A DNA stretch of 64,000 nt from Caulochytrium protostelioides (taxonomy: Eukaryota > Chytridiomycota > Caulochytriomycetes > Caulochytriales > Caulochytriaceae). Below the pieces are notes generated by a model. That model did no database searches. It had not been told where the DNA came from and was given only the letters and a program-made list of their open reading frames with translations. This document shows, one piece after another, positions 32,071 through 43,022 of the stretch (position 1 is the stretch's first letter; each line of letters starts with the position of its first letter). The position numbers and the translations under genes are program-made. The stretch is taken from the NCBI GenBank assembly GCA_003615045.1, contig ML014151.1, positions 62,001-126,000 on the forward strand. The letters are read 5' to 3'.

Positions 32071-35000
32071 ATGGCCGCAGCCACGACGGCGCCGCCGCCC
32101 TGCCCCGCGGCGTCGGTGGCGGCTTCGGTGGCGGCCGGCATGGACGACACGACCGCCCGCCGCGCGTCGCCGCTGCCGCTGCCGCTGCCGCCGCCAGCCG
32201 CCGCGCCGAGCGCCCCCGCGCGGCCGCTCTCGCTCGTCCAGCACGCCGGTCCGCCCCTCGCCGACGCGATCAAGCGCGCCTCGCTGCCGAACGCCGCGGC
32301 GCTCGCCGCGCTGCCCTCACCCGCGTCCTCGCTCGGCGCTTCGCCGGACGCGTCGCCCCACGCCGCCCCCGTCCACCGCGACGGCGTGCCCACGGCCGCC
32401 GTGGCCGCGGCGGCGGCCGCCGCATGGCCCTTGCTCTCGCCCGTCTCGCCCCTAGCGCTGCCGCCGGCGGCCGCCGCCGCGATCTCGGCGGCCACCGATC
32501 CCGATGCTCACGTCACCGGTGGCGCCGTGGGGGCGGCCCACGACGACGACACCTCGGCCGATGGGAGGCCCACCGCGTCCCGTGCCGCCACGGCGGGGCC
32601 GACCCCGCCCGCCGCCGCCGTCTCGTCGAGCCCCGAGGCGCGTGCACGGGCCGCGGCCGCGTGGATCTCGGCGCCGCCTTCCGCGCCGCCGTCGACATCG
32701 CCGAGCACCGTCAGTCGCGGGAGCCGCGTCGCGAGCGCTGCCACCGCGGCCGCACCGGCGTCGCCCCCGCCGCCGCCGCCGCCCGCGGCGGCGCCTCTGC
32801 CCGATGCACCGGCACTACCGACGGCCACGCGGTCGGGGACGCCGCCGCCCCCGGTCGCCGTGGCGGCCCGCGTCGCGCTGAGTCCCATGGCGATCCCTGC
32901 GCGGTCGGCGAGCCTGGGCTGGGACTCGCGGGCAGCGCGCCTGGCGAGACTGCCGCTGCGCCAGGCGGGCGCGCTGACGGCGCGGAAGCTCCACCCGGGC
33001 CTCCCAGCGGCCGAGCTGGACGCAGGCGTCGATCTGGCCGCGCATGTCCACGAGGCCGCGTGCTGCTGCTGGATCGAGCTGCGCGCCACGTATCTGGTGC
33101 TGTATACCTGGGACCGGCCCGAGGCCCCCGAGGGGCCCGTCGTCGACGGGGCATGGGTGACCGCGGAAGACGACACGCACAGCGATGTCGCGCAGGTCGG
33201 GATCCACCACCCAGTGGCCGACGCGGGCGAGGCATCGCGGGTCGCACGCGAGGGCGGGCCCGTCGCAGCGCCCGAGGCCGGCATGGCGCCGGACAGCGCC
33301 TCGCCTGGCGCACCCGCCGACCGCCCGTCTGCGCGAGCGGCCGCGGGCCCGTGGACGCGGTCATCCCCACCGATGCTTCGGTCTCTGTCCCCCGCCTCGT
33401 CCTCGGTCACCGCCGCCGCCACCGCGAACAGTACTCTGCGATCGACGCTCGTTTCTGAGGAGCCCTTCGCTGCGCTGCGCCGCACGCCATCCCCGTCCCA
33501 TCCGCCATCGCATGCCGCTGACCGCGGCGCCGGCAGCACGGGCTCGAGCCCCCTGTCGCGCCGGCCACCGGCGCCCGTGACCCGCCTGCCGATCGCCCAA
33601 TCCATGCCGTCGACAGCGGCCGCCGCGGCGGTTTCCGACCTGGAGGACGCCGCGGTCGGCCGACCGCCAGACCACCAGACGCCGCGCCGGCCCCGCGGGC
33701 CCGTCCAGCGGCCGTCAATGACGTCGCTCTCCTCGCTCTCCTTCAACGGGTGGTGGCCCCGGCCCGAGCGCGACCACGGCAGCGACCGCGGCAGCGACGC
33801 CGCGCCCTGGGCCCTCCACCGCACGGCCTCCCATGACTCGGCGTCCTCGCTCGCGACGCTGGCGTCGAGCCAGTCCTCCGCGACGCCGCCCCCCGCAGTG
33901 CCGGTTGGCACCGCCCGCCGCGTCCTCAGTGCCGGCCGCCACGTTCAGGCGCCGCCGGGCCTCCGGCTTCTCCAAGCCCTCAACCTCGCGGACGCCGCCG
34001 TCTCGCTCGTCGAGATTCAGCGACCGACGACCACGCGCGGGCCCGGCAGCGGCGCCGCGAGCCGCCGCTTGCGCCGCCACGGACGCCCCCACCGCGACAG
34101 CCGCTCGGGGCCGCCGGACCGCGCGCCGCGACCGCGTCGCGGGCTGCTCATCCGCACGCCGCGCCACGCGCGGCCGTTCCTGCTGACGCCGTGCGAGGGC
34201 GCCGACGCCGTGCCGTCCGACGCGCCGGCGGCCTTCACGGCCGCCCTCGCCGCGGGCGCCGTCGCGCTCGACGTCTGGGAAGACGCGCTGCGCCGGTCCA
34301 TCAACCTCGCCGTCATGGCCGCGCTCGACCACGTCCTCTCGCTCGATCTCCTGCCGCTGCCGGCTTTCGCGGCGGCGACGCCGACCGTGGCGGCAGCACC
34401 GGCGGCGAGGGCTGCGCTGGATGCGCCCTCACCGGCCAAGGCCGCCCGTGCACGCGGTAAATCCGTCTCAATGGCCATCGATATGGGAACTGTCTCTGCC
34501 TCCGAGTCGAGTTCCGACGTGGATGAATGTGCGGACGCGTCCGCTGCGATCCGTGACCGGGGCGCCGCGGCCGCCGCGGGCGTTGCGTCGACCAAGTCGG
34601 CCCGCACCTCGGGCGCCCTCCCGCGCCGCCGCAGCACCCTCAAGCTGTCGTTCACGTCGCGGTCGATCCGTCGACGTCTTTCGGGCCATGTCCCGTCGCT
34701 GTCGTTCAAGTCGGTCGCGGCCACCGAAGCGCCGGTCGCCGATCCCGCGACCGCGGCGGCGGCCACGTCCACGGCACCCGCAACGACCCTGTCGTCAGCG
34801 ACCCCCTCCAAGGACTTCCGCCACGCCGTGACCGGCAACCTGTCGGCGCTTTGGCACCAGGCGACAACGGCGCTTCGGGCACCGCCGCCGTCCTTGGCCT
34901 CGCCGGCGTCTCCCCCGGCGCCCGCCGGCGCGCAGGCCCAGCCGCTCGCGCCGCGGCCAACGCGCACATGCTCGTCGATGTCCGTGTTGCCACCCATCCG

Positions 35001-37179
35001 CACCTGCTCGCGCGGTCCCTCCACGATGCCCACGGCGAACAGTCCCACCGCAGCATCGATGACGCCTGCGCCGTCGCCATCGTCGCCGTCGCCATCGTCG
35101 CCGTCGGAGCCACTCGTGATCGGGGCGCCGCATGCGTCTGTGCATGTCGGCACGATGCTGCCGTCGATGCCATCGCCCATGGCGCGCAAGCCGACCATGA
35201 CGTCGCTCCCGCCAGATGAGGCGACCCGTGTCGCCTCCCAGCACCCTCACGACGATGTTGACGCCGTGGCCGCATCCCCCGCCGCTGGCGGCATGCCCAC
35301 GCGCGTCCTATCGCTCAGCGCCTTCCATGGGGCGACGCCTCACCACACGTTCTGCCTCGCGTCCGGGTCGCCGCTCTCCACGCCGTCCACGCCCGCCTCG
35401 GAGGCGGATGCGATGCCCGCGCCCAAGCAACTGGAGGTCGCGCCTGCCACGTCCTCAACGAAGCCCTGCTTGCAACTCCCAGCGTCGCCGGGACGCGAAG
35501 ATCTGCCTCCTCTATCGTCGCCAGGCGTGCCAGAGACCACCGCGGCCGTGGCCGCCCCGCTTTCGCCGTCGCTGTCGCCGACGTCGCCATCGCCTGCTCC
35601 TTCGCCGTCCAAAGGACGCCGCGGCGCCGGCGCAACGCGGAAGACGCGCGGCAAGTTCGCGACGCCGCTAGCGTCGCTGCAGGGTCTTGTCGCCTCGTCG
35701 CCGTTGTCAGCATCGGCTCAACGGCACGACCCGGAAAGCCTCGTTGCCAACGAGGCGGTGCTCGCAGCGGCTGGTGCTGACTCGCCCGCCGTGCCTTCCG
35801 CGCCGCGCACCTTCGGGTCGCGGCTCGCCAAGATGGCGCATGCGGCCCGCCAGATCGGCACGCACGTCACGGCCACGGCGGCGGCGGCGGCATCCTTGTC
35901 GTCTTCATCGTCGTCGCCTGCCGGCAAGTCAATGGCCGGCAACCCCCGCGCCGCGGACGCGGCCGAGCGGGCGGCGCAGCTCGATGCGCATGGCGTACCG
36001 TATGCGTTGCGCGCCTGCATCGCGGCCCTCGCCGAGCGCGGGTTCGGCCACGAGGGCCTCTACCGCGTGTCGGGCTCGTCCGCCTGCATCGCGCGGCTCA
36101 CGACGTATCTGCGGCGGCACGCGGGCCGCCCCGATCCGCAGGCGGGCCTCGGCGCGCGGCTCCTGCATGGGGCGCTCGACCCGGAGCGGTATGACCACGA
36201 TATCCACGTGCTCGCGGGCACGATCAAGGCGCTCGTGCGCGCGCCGCACCCGTCGTCGGGGATGCCGCTTGCGCCCCCGCAATCATACGCCCTGTTCATG
36301 GCCGTTTACCGCCACGCTAGCGAGACCAGCGACCTCTGCTTGCCCACCATCCGCGCCGCCGTCCACGCGATGCCCGATGCGCACCAGGCCACGCTGCAGA
36401 CGCTCTGCGAGCACCTCGCTGCCGTCGCTGCCCTCTCCCACGAGAACCGCATGACGCCGCGCAACTTGGGGATTGTGTTCGGACCCACGGTGTTTGCGCC
36501 GCCGCCATCACCGCCTCCGCCGACCACGTCAACGCCCTCGACAGCGCCAGGCGCCTTCACGCCGAGCGAATCGGGATACCTTGCCGGCAGCATGCAAGCG
36601 CACGTCACGGTCGTGGAGCTGCTCGTCACGCATGCCGCTGATATCTTTGCGCCTGGGCCACCACCGTCGCCACCGTGGCCACCGTCTCCATCGTCGCCAC
36701 CGCCCGTGACGGCGATGGGTCAGACGGCGGCGGCGGGCAAGCAGGACGCCTCGCCGCCCGTCGCGTCGGCCGCAGAGGGCACCTTCGGAGCCGAGGGCGT
36801 CATGACGTCCTCGCCGACCGTCAGCACGGCCACCGACTCGACCGCCGGCGCTGTCGTTGCCATGTCGCCGACCATCATGCCTGTCGCCACGGCCGGAGCC
36901 ACGGCAGCAGCCGCCGAGACGGTCGTCGTGCGCCCGCGTGTGCCGTTGCGGACGTCGAGCAGCCTTAACGGCGGGGGCGGGTCGCCGGCGCCGACGGGGC
37001 TGCCGCTCCTCGTGATCCCGCCGCGGCGCGCGACGCTGCCATCGGACCCGCTGGGCCCCGTGCTGCCCACCGTCGTCGCGCTGGCCTCCTCGCCGCCACC
37101 GACGCCGCCGTGCTCCAAGCCGGCGCCACCGGCGCCGCCCGCAGGCCCGGATCCCGCGGCGCTGGCGATAGGCGCTTGA
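32071..37179 (+). CDS. RhoGAP-domain protein with interrupted PH-like region
   Basis: 1702 residues from the ATG at 32071, single exon. RhoGAPs stimulate GTP hydrolysis by Rho-type GTPases. The RhoGAP domain spans about 1305-1510: YALRACIAALAERGFGHEGL, the arginine finger in LYRVSG (Arg 1332), and TPRNLGIVFGPTVF near 1461. PH-like pieces lie upstream: a first strand pair (WIELRATYLVLYTWDRP, about 334-350), then after some 280 disordered residues LNLADAAVSLVEIQRP (about 635), LLIRTPRHARPFLL (about 692) and a C-terminal helix WEDALRRSINLAV (about 737). Everything else is Ser/Pro/Ala-rich and disordered, including the proline-rich tail. GTPase target unknown. The frame stays open upstream of 32071 without an ATG. 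Confidence 0.88.
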   Translation: MAAATTAPPPCPAASVAASVAAGMDDTTARRASPLPLPLPPPAAAPSAPARPLSLVQHAGPPLADAIKRASLPNAAALAALPSPASSLGASPDASPHAAPVHRDGVPTAAVAAAAAAAWPLLSPVSPLALPPAAAAAISAATDPDAHVTGGAVGAAHDDDTSADGRPTASRAATAGPTPPAAAVSSSPEARARAAAAWISAPPSAPPSTSPSTVSRGSRVASAATAAAPASPPPPPPPAAAPLPDAPALPTATRSGTPPPPVAVAARVALSPMAIPARSASLGWDSRAARLARLPLRQAGALTARKLHPGLPAAELDAGVDLAAHVHEAACCCWIELRATYLVLYTWDRPEAPEGPVVDGAWVTAEDDTHSDVAQVGIHHPVADAGEASRVAREGGPVAAPEAGMAPDSASPGAPADRPSARAAAGPWTRSSPPMLRSLSPASSSVTAAATANSTLRSTLVSEEPFAALRRTPSPSHPPSHAADRGAGSTGSSPLSRRPPAPVTRLPIAQSMPSTAAAAAVSDLEDAAVGRPPDHQTPRRPRGPVQRPSMTSLSSLSFNGWWPRPERDHGSDRGSDAAPWALHRTASHDSASSLATLASSQSSATPPPAVPVGTARRVLSAGRHVQAPPGLRLLQALNLADAAVSLVEIQRPTTTRGPGSGAASRRLRRHGRPHRDSRSGPPDRAPRPRRGLLIRTPRHARPFLLTPCEGADAVPSDAPAAFTAALAAGAVALDVWEDALRRSINLAVMAALDHVLSLDLLPLPAFAAATPTVAAAPAARAALDAPSPAKAARARGKSVSMAIDMGTVSASESSSDVDECADASAAIRDRGAAAAAGVASTKSARTSGALPRRRSTLKLSFTSRSIRRRLSGHVPSLSFKSVAATEAPVADPATAAAATSTAPATTLSSATPSKDFRHAVTGNLSALWHQATTALRAPPPSLASPASPPAPAGAQAQPLAPRPTRTCSSMSVLPPIRTCSRGPSTMPTANSPTAASMTPAPSPSSPSPSSPSEPLVIGAPHASVHVGTMLPSMPSPMARKPTMTSLPPDEATRVASQHPHDDVDAVAASPAAGGMPTRVLSLSAFHGATPHHTFCLASGSPLSTPSTPASEADAMPAPKQLEVAPATSSTKPCLQLPASPGREDLPPLSSPGVPETTAAVAAPLSPSLSPTSPSPAPSPSKGRRGAGATRKTRGKFATPLASLQGLVASSPLSASAQRHDPESLVANEAVLAAAGADSPAVPSAPRTFGSRLAKMAHAARQIGTHVTATAAAAASLSSSSSSPAGKSMAGNPRAADAAERAAQLDAHGVPYALRACIAALAERGFGHEGLYRVSGSSACIARLTTYLRRHAGRPDPQAGLGARLLHGALDPERYDHDIHVLAGTIKALVRAPHPSSGMPLAPPQSYALFMAVYRHASETSDLCLPTIRAAVHAMPDAHQATLQTLCEHLAAVAALSHENRMTPRNLGIVFGPTVFAPPPSPPPPTTSTPSTAPGAFTPSESGYLAGSMQAHVTVVELLVTHAADIFAPGPPPSPPWPPSPSSPPPVTAMGQTAAAGKQDASPPVASAAEGTFGAEGVMTSSPTVSTATDSTAGAVVAMSPTIMPVATAGATAAAAETVVVRPRVPLRTSSSLNGGGGSPAPTGLPLLVIPPRRATLPSDPLGPVLPTVVALASSPPPTPPCSKPAPPAPPAGPDPAALAIGA

Positions 37180-37959
37180 TTCTGCATCGATGGAATACCG
37201 ACGAACGCTGCCGGCGTTTCACTTCTGGCTCACTTCTGGTTGACCCCTTTATTCATTATTATTTGATCGGACTTTTATGCTGCGGCCGTTCGTGGAAGCA
37301 TGCGAGACGGCGGAGTGCCCTGAATCAGGGCGCAAGAGCATGCGCCGGCCCCCTGCTGCCTGCGCGGTGGGTCCTGCCCGACTGGCAGGATCTGACGGAG
37401 TCACGATGGCGATCTGGCCGCCGTCCGAGCGCCATGAGCCATCCTCGGCTGGACTCGGTGGTGGGCGGGCTGGGGTGTGACGAGCGGTGGCGGCGGCATG
37501 CGCGTGGAAGGCGGATCGCCGCCGGGATCGGCTGGCCCGAGGGACCCTTGTCTCCTTTGGCTGGTGAGGTAGGCGCGCGGGTGAAGACGGAAAGGCAGTG
37601 TGGCCTGGCGTCCGGTGAGCCGGCCGCCGCCACCGCCGCCCCCATGCCTCCGACCCGGCCGGGCCTTGGCCGACCGCCACCCATCCATCCATCCATCCAT
37701 CCGTTCGTCCGCTCGTCCGAACCGCTGACCCGTGTCGGTATGGGCCACCCACCATGTATGACGTTGGAAGCATGAAACGAACCTGTGGATTGAAGGTCGC
37801 ACCATTGCTTGGACGGTAGACTCGCAGGGTCAAGAACGCACAGGTGGAAGGGCACGCACGACGTCTGGCGACGGAGAGAACTCAACCCTGCAACCTCGCT
37901 GCCCGCAACCCCTCTCGCTTCCCCGTTCCTCACCCACCTGTTTGGAAACACTTTTCACA
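37180..37959. other. Spacer and promoter of eL30
   Basis: 780 bp. An AT-rich block at 37240-37280 probably belongs to the 3' end of the RhoGAP transcript. A (CCAT)n tetranucleotide run lies at 37680-37702. The leader before the eL30 ATG ends CACTTTTCACA. No other gene. Confidence 0.45.
37680..37702. repeat. (CCAT)n microsatellite
   Basis: Five to six uninterrupted CCAT units. Confidence 0.9.
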
Positions 37960-39233
37960 ATGGCTCCGTCCGCTAAGAAGACCAAGAAGGGCTCTGCCGG
38001 TACGTTTCGTCGATCCCCCCGACACCACCCCTTCCAGACGGCTTTCAAGCTCGACCCCGCACGTGGCCCTCGCCCGGCCTTCTCCTGTTCTGCCGTTCCT
38101 GCGACGACCGGCGATGGCGCGACGGCCCGACAGTCACGATGATCATACTAATCACGAGACCGCTCTCGCCGTCTTCCCCGCGCCGCTGCGGCTATCGCTG
38201 CTCAGCAGAACCGGAAAGGTTCAAGGCTGGCCTGCCGGGGGTCGTCCTCAGCGACGCCCGTGCGGGTCACCCCACCGCAAGTCGACCCCACGACTGGCTC
38301 CCGTCCCGCTGTGATGAACGTGGCGCGTCCAACCGCCCCGTGGCTCTCGACGGCTTGCTGGCGACCGCGGCGCAGAGCACGATTTCGCTGTTTTCTTTGT
38401 GGAAAGCGGCGGTCGTCTGACCGCGCCGGACCGCTCCGGTGTCCGCGTGGCGCTGCGTGGCTCTACCGGCTGCGTAGCGAGCTTCGCGCGCCGCCGTCGC
38501 TGTCGAGCTTCTGTCTCGTGTACGGGGTGCCTCTGCGCGTCGCTATATATCGCTCGCGCTGACCGGATCGGTTCTGGGCCGTATGGACGCGGTTGCTGCC
38601 GAACCCCGACGGCCGCCGCGTCCTTGCGGTGGGGGCTTTGCTTGACATGTGATGGGATTGGCTGCGCGCGACCGGTGCACGTGGGACATCGGGTCCACTC
38701 GAACCGCTGATCATCGTTGGCGGTTCCCGCTGTTTGTCCTGCGCATCGACCGCGCGTGGCCATCGGCCGTTTCCGCCGCCCCGCTCGCATGCATGTTTTG
38801 TGCTTGGCATATCGTTTTTCGTTCCGTTTCATATTGGAGTCAGGCTCATATGCCCCTGACAGCGACAATTGAAACTCCTGTCCCACTCACAACATCATTG
38901 ACTTTCGTGCTTGTGTTATGCTGCTGGTTTGTGTCTCTAGAGAACGTCACTTCGTCCCTGGCTCTTGTCATGAAGTCGGGCAAGTACCACCTCGGCTACA
39001 AGGAGACCCTCCGCACTCTCCGCAACGGCAAGTCCAAGCTTGTGCTCATCGCCAACAACACCCCGGCCCTCCGCAAGTCCGAGATCGAGTACTACGCCAT
39101 GCTGTCCAAGACCGGCGTCCACCACTTCACGGGCACCAACAACGACCTCGGCCTCGCGTGCGGCAAGTACTTCCGTGTCGGCTGCATGTCGATCGTCGAC
39201 CCCGGTGACTCGGACATCATCAAGTCCCAGTAA
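37960..39233 (+). CDS. RPL30: Ribosomal protein eL30 (60S subunit), two exons
   Basis: Exons 37960-37999 and 38941-39233 give 110 residues. Exon 1 encodes [13 protein letters not shown]; the GTACGT donor follows in phase 1. Exon 2 starts [20 protein letters not shown] and continues through [35 protein letters not shown] and [13 protein letters not shown], all diagnostic of eL30. Length matches the family (105-115). The 941-nt intron is the longest seen in the window and its position right after the basic N-terminus is usual for ribosomal-protein genes. In yeast, eL30 represses splicing of its own transcript; whether that holds here cannot be read from this sequence. C/G-ending codons dominate, as expected for a highly expressed gene. 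Confidence 0.98.
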
Positions 39234-40149
39234 ATGCTGGATCCGGTGAGCCTTTTCCCGCCGTCACTCGTTTCTTTTTATCGTTAATCTGCATGATGGC
39301 GGCGCCCGCCTTGCTTATTTATACCCGGACACGGAAATGGATGGGTCCTCCCGGTGGTTCAGATGGAGGCTGCGAGAAGGATTGAGGGCCCAGCGTCGCT
39401 CCGTTGATACGTCAGCGACACGGGGTGAATGGGTCAAGGGGGTTTCTTTTGTTAGTATCACGGGGGGTACGTGTACGGTATTCGATGGACACGTTGTCCA
39501 ACCAGCGCATCGTGCCCACCGGTCTTTGGCACGCGACCGGCGGTAGGTCCGCGATCGGATGAATTCCGATGATGGAGCCGCGCAGACTTGTGGCATACCC
39601 ACGTCCATGGCGGTGCGCGACGGCAGGCCGAGATTGGCCGTCGCGCGTGCCGCTGGTTGTTGCCCCATCCGCGCGAGAGATCGCCTGGTCGTCACCACCG
39701 CGGCGCGCAGGCGCTCGTCGGATTGCGCGGCGGCGGCCCGTCAACACGCTCGCCGCTCGTCCGAGCTCGCGGGCCGGTTCCTCCGCCGCATACCGAGCCG
39801 CCGCGCGCCGACCCATCCGGCGCCGATGGTTTCGCCCCTGAAACGGGTCTTTGGGGGCCGAGGCGAGAGAGTCCTCCGCCGCGGCGTCTGGCATCTGGCA
39901 TCGTGCCTCGTGCGTGTTCCGTCTTCCGCCGTCGCCGCCGCTGTCGTTGTCGTCGCTGGCCGCTGGTCTCCTTCTCGAGACCGCCCGGGTTTCACCGGCT
40001 GCGGCGACGAGCGGGCCGCCTCCCCTCCGCCTTCCGCTCGACGCGCGCTGAAAGGAAAGGGCGATGCGTCGCCGTGCTGCCTTTGGGTCTGGCCTGCCTG
40101 TGGCCCGTCTCGCCGTCCTCACTCGAAGACGGCGGCGGTGGCCGCAAGC

Positions 40150-40152
40150 CGG

Positions 40153-40192
<40 letters not shown>
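40150..40192. repeat. (GGCA)n microsatellite
   Basis: About ten uninterrupted GGCA units. Confidence 0.92.
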
Positions 40193-40718
40193 CCGACAGA
40201 CAGGCCGGCAGGCACGAGTATCCACACGGGCTCGCTGCTCCAGGATCAGCAGCCAGCCGGCCAGCTGGGCGCCGGCGGGTCACAGCGGCGGCCTGGCCTC
40301 ATGGCACGCCACGGCACGCCATGGCCTGGGGGCGCGTCGGAGCAGCGCGTGGCTCGTCGTGCCTCCGGGCGGGCTCGGAAGTCGCTCCGAGCCTATCCCA
40401 CGCGTGCGTCGTTGGCTTGCTGCTGGTGCGTCGGCGACGGCGGCGGCAGTCGCGGCGACAGCGGCTGCACAGGATGTATACAGCGAGAGAGCGCGGATCG
40501 TGGGTCGACCGCTGGCGTTTCCGGCAAGGGCAAGGATCCAGGACACCCAAGGCTTGGTCTGTGGTGGGTGTCCTGCGGCCGCCCCTGGCCCCCGTTCGAA
40601 GGATGCGATGATCCATGGATGCCTCCCGAACGAATCATAGACTCGATCACCTTGTTGGTAGGCCTATTTCTTGGTGCTCCTGTTCATTGACCCCCCTTGC
40701 CGCGATTGCTACCGACGA

Positions 40719-40766
40719 TACCATCGCATACCATCGCATACCATCGCATATCATATTATATCATAC
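40719..40766. promoter_or_regulatory. ATACCATCGC repeats and AT-rich putative core promoter
   Basis: Three 10-bp repeats followed by TATCATATTATATCATACC, the most AT-rich stretch upstream of the SPIRAL1-like start (about 95 bp away). Its promoter role is inferred from position and composition only. Confidence 0.4.
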
Positions 40767-40855
40767 CACATCCGACGTGCGGTCCTGGAGCGATCTTCCT
40801 GCCTGGTTCCTCGTACCCTCCCTCTTTCTCTTTCTTCCTCTCTGCTTTCTTCATC

Positions 40856-41542
40856 ATGTCGAGTCGTCAATCGATCCAGAGCGGCGGCGGCACGGACCTG
40901 GCGTTCGCCCGCCCCTCCACGCGCCTCCACGCGCCGCCGGGCGGCCAGAGCTCCAACATCTTTGGCACCGACGCGTCGTATGAATCGGCGCCCGTCCGCG
41001 GCAAGCGCTCGCAGCAGCAGGTCGAGGCCCACCAGGCCTACCGCGCGACCCAGGAGGAGCAGATCCAGCACCGTCAGGACATCGAGGTGCAGCAGCGCCA
41101 GGCCGACGCGCACGCGTATGCGGAGCGCCACCCGCAGGGCGCCTCGATCTCTGTGCAGAGCGGCGGCGGCACGGACCTGGCGTACGCCCGGCCCTCGACG
41201 CGTCTCCACGCCCCGCCGGGCGGCAAGAGCTCCAACATCTTCGGCTCCGACGAGGCTCTCCCGGGCCCCCATGCCACCCAGCCCGAGCGCAACACGACGG
41301 CCCGGGGCCAGGCCATCCGCGAGCGCCAGGAGCGCGAGCGCCTCGAGGCCTCCATCCTGGCCCGTGACGGGCACCACCAGCCGGGGCATCGTTCGGAAGC
41401 TAACCGCTTCGGCAACAACACCAACAACCACAATACCGCCCAGGGTCAGGCCGAGCCCCAGTCGTCGCCCGAGTTCGGCCACCGCGCGTCGTCCCGCGGG
41501 TCCAACCCGCCGGGCGGCCGCACCACCTTCACGTTCGGCTAA
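40856..41542 (+). CDS. SPIRAL1 / Jupiter (HN1)-like microtubule-associated protein
   Basis: 228 residues, single exon. Two 30-residue repeats (8-37 and 101-130) share SGGGTDLA(F/Y)ARPSTRLH and then APPGG(Q/K)SSNIFG. This matches the RPSTxVHxxPGGxSSxxxFG signature of plant SPIRAL1 and the PPGGxSSNxFG boxes of animal Jupiter/HN1 proteins, which bind microtubules. A third degenerate box, NPPGGRTTFTFG, forms the C-terminus. Between the repeats lies a Gln/Glu/His-rich helix (QQQVEAHQAYRATQEEQIQH). The repeats differ at only a few of 90 nucleotides, mostly silent. No enzymatic motif. Microtubule binding is inferred from family. Confidence 0.82.
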   Translation: MSSRQSIQSGGGTDLAFARPSTRLHAPPGGQSSNIFGTDASYESAPVRGKRSQQQVEAHQAYRATQEEQIQHRQDIEVQQRQADAHAYAERHPQGASISVQSGGGTDLAYARPSTRLHAPPGGKSSNIFGSDEALPGPHATQPERNTTARGQAIRERQERERLEASILARDGHHQPGHRSEANRFGNNTNNHNTAQGQAEPQSSPEFGHRASSRGSNPPGGRTTFTFG

Positions 41543-42252
41543 TGTGTCGTTTGCCGCGTTCGACGGGCCGATCGCGCCTGCTCGATGTCACGACGCACGC
41601 CTTGGCGGGCGCTCCCGTGCTCTCTCGCGCTTTCACGCTGCTTGTGTGTGTGTGCGTGTTTCTCTTTTTCTCGTTTCTTGCTCCCGCAGCCGGTTTTTTG
41701 TGTTCTAATTCTATTCTCAGTGTGCTCCTTGCGCGACGCGATCAGCGCGAACACGTCTCCTCGTGGTCGCCGACGGACGGCGGATGCCAGGGTCCCGGCC
41801 GGCGGATACGGAGGACGAGCTTCATGCCGCGCAGGCTCAGACGACTCAGCACGACGCATGGGCGACGATGCCAGGGCCATGCGCAGCATCATGTCGACGC
41901 GCCGCTTTCGGGCGACCCTATCCCCGGGCATCGAACGACGCGGTATGGCCATCCTGGATGGCCTTTGCCGCTCTCGCGCATTGCTGGAGCCTCCGAATCT
42001 GGATCTCCATCTGGATCTGGATCTGGATCGGAATAATCATGAAGTATAAATTAAAGCGTCAGACGCTCGTCGGACCGCGAAATGGCGTCAATGGCCTCAT
42101 CCAGCCTCCGCCGTGCGTGTGCCGACGACTCGACAACGCCACTGGCCGCCCACGCCACGCACGTGGGCGCCACACACACCGCTGCCTGGCGCTTGGTGAC
42201 CGCTGCGCCGGCCACTGCGCCGGCTACCGCCTCGGCCACCGCCTCGGCCACC

Positions 42253-42287
42253 GCGATGGCGACGGCGATGGCGACGGCGATGGCGAC
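42253..42287. repeat. (GCGATGGCGACG)n tandem repeat
   Basis: Three 12-bp units. Confidence 0.85.
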
Positions 42288-42982
42288 CCGCCTGGAACGG
42301 GGATGAGCTCACCAGGACCCCCTACCCGTCCCCCTCGACCTGGAGTCCTGCATCCCTAGGCGGAGACGAGCAGTCCGAGGCCGCGGATGTCGCTTCAGCA
42401 GAGAGGACCTGCCCACGTCGCCGACTCGATCCGTCTACGGTATCCTTATGCATGCGCGGCGTGGTGCAGGACGATGGCCACGGCGCGGGGGCCGACCGCC
42501 GCTGTCCCTCCCCGCTGCCCAGAGGCGCGGCCGGGCGTCACCGGGCCGGCGGCCGTGGCCCCCGCGAGGACCCGGGCCGGCGCGCTTCTTATCGCGCGGC
42601 GCCGCCGCCGATGGTGTGACACGGGTGGTGCGGCCCCTCAGGGCCCTGCGGGCGATCCCCGATCCCCGATGCGGCTCCCGCCTCTCGGACGGCGCCACCG
42701 GCGCGCGAGTCATCCCGCTCATCCCTCATCGAGCGCCCATGTCGCCATCCCGGCGTCGTCATCCCGGCGTCCGGATCGTCAGGGTCCGGCGCCACGACCG
42801 CGGCTCTCGGGCGGCGGCGTCCTGGGTGGCATGCGCATGTGACCCTGTCCCTGGCTCGCGGTCGACGGCCGATGACGCCGCCAGGGCGCCGCGATGGCGC
42901 GCGCGCTGCACCGAGCGGTCGGAGCCCGATGCGGGGAGCGTCACCGACCCGCGACACCGCGTGTCATCCGCCGCTGCCGAGG

Positions 42983-43022
42983 CGGCATCGGCATCGGCAT
43001 CGGCATCGACATGGGCATCGGC
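42983..43022. repeat. (GGCATC)n hexanucleotide array
   Basis: About six units with single-base variation; same motif family as the array at 6871-6937. Confidence 0.85.

Larger units (their letters stand above)
39234..40855. other. Spacer between eL30 and SPIRAL1-like genes
   Basis: 1.6 kb. It contains a (GGCA)n run (40150-40192) and a 10-bp ATACCATCGC repeat (40719-40751) followed by an AT-rich stretch that may be the core promoter. A pyrimidine-rich leader (40825-40850) precedes the next ATG. Open frames here are repeat-driven; none is recognised. Confidence 0.45.

Noticed and set aside
38311-38420. C/D-box snoRNA in the eL30 intron
   Set aside because: C-like and D-like boxes exist, but flanking bases do not form the required terminal stem and no internal C'/D' pair is convincing.
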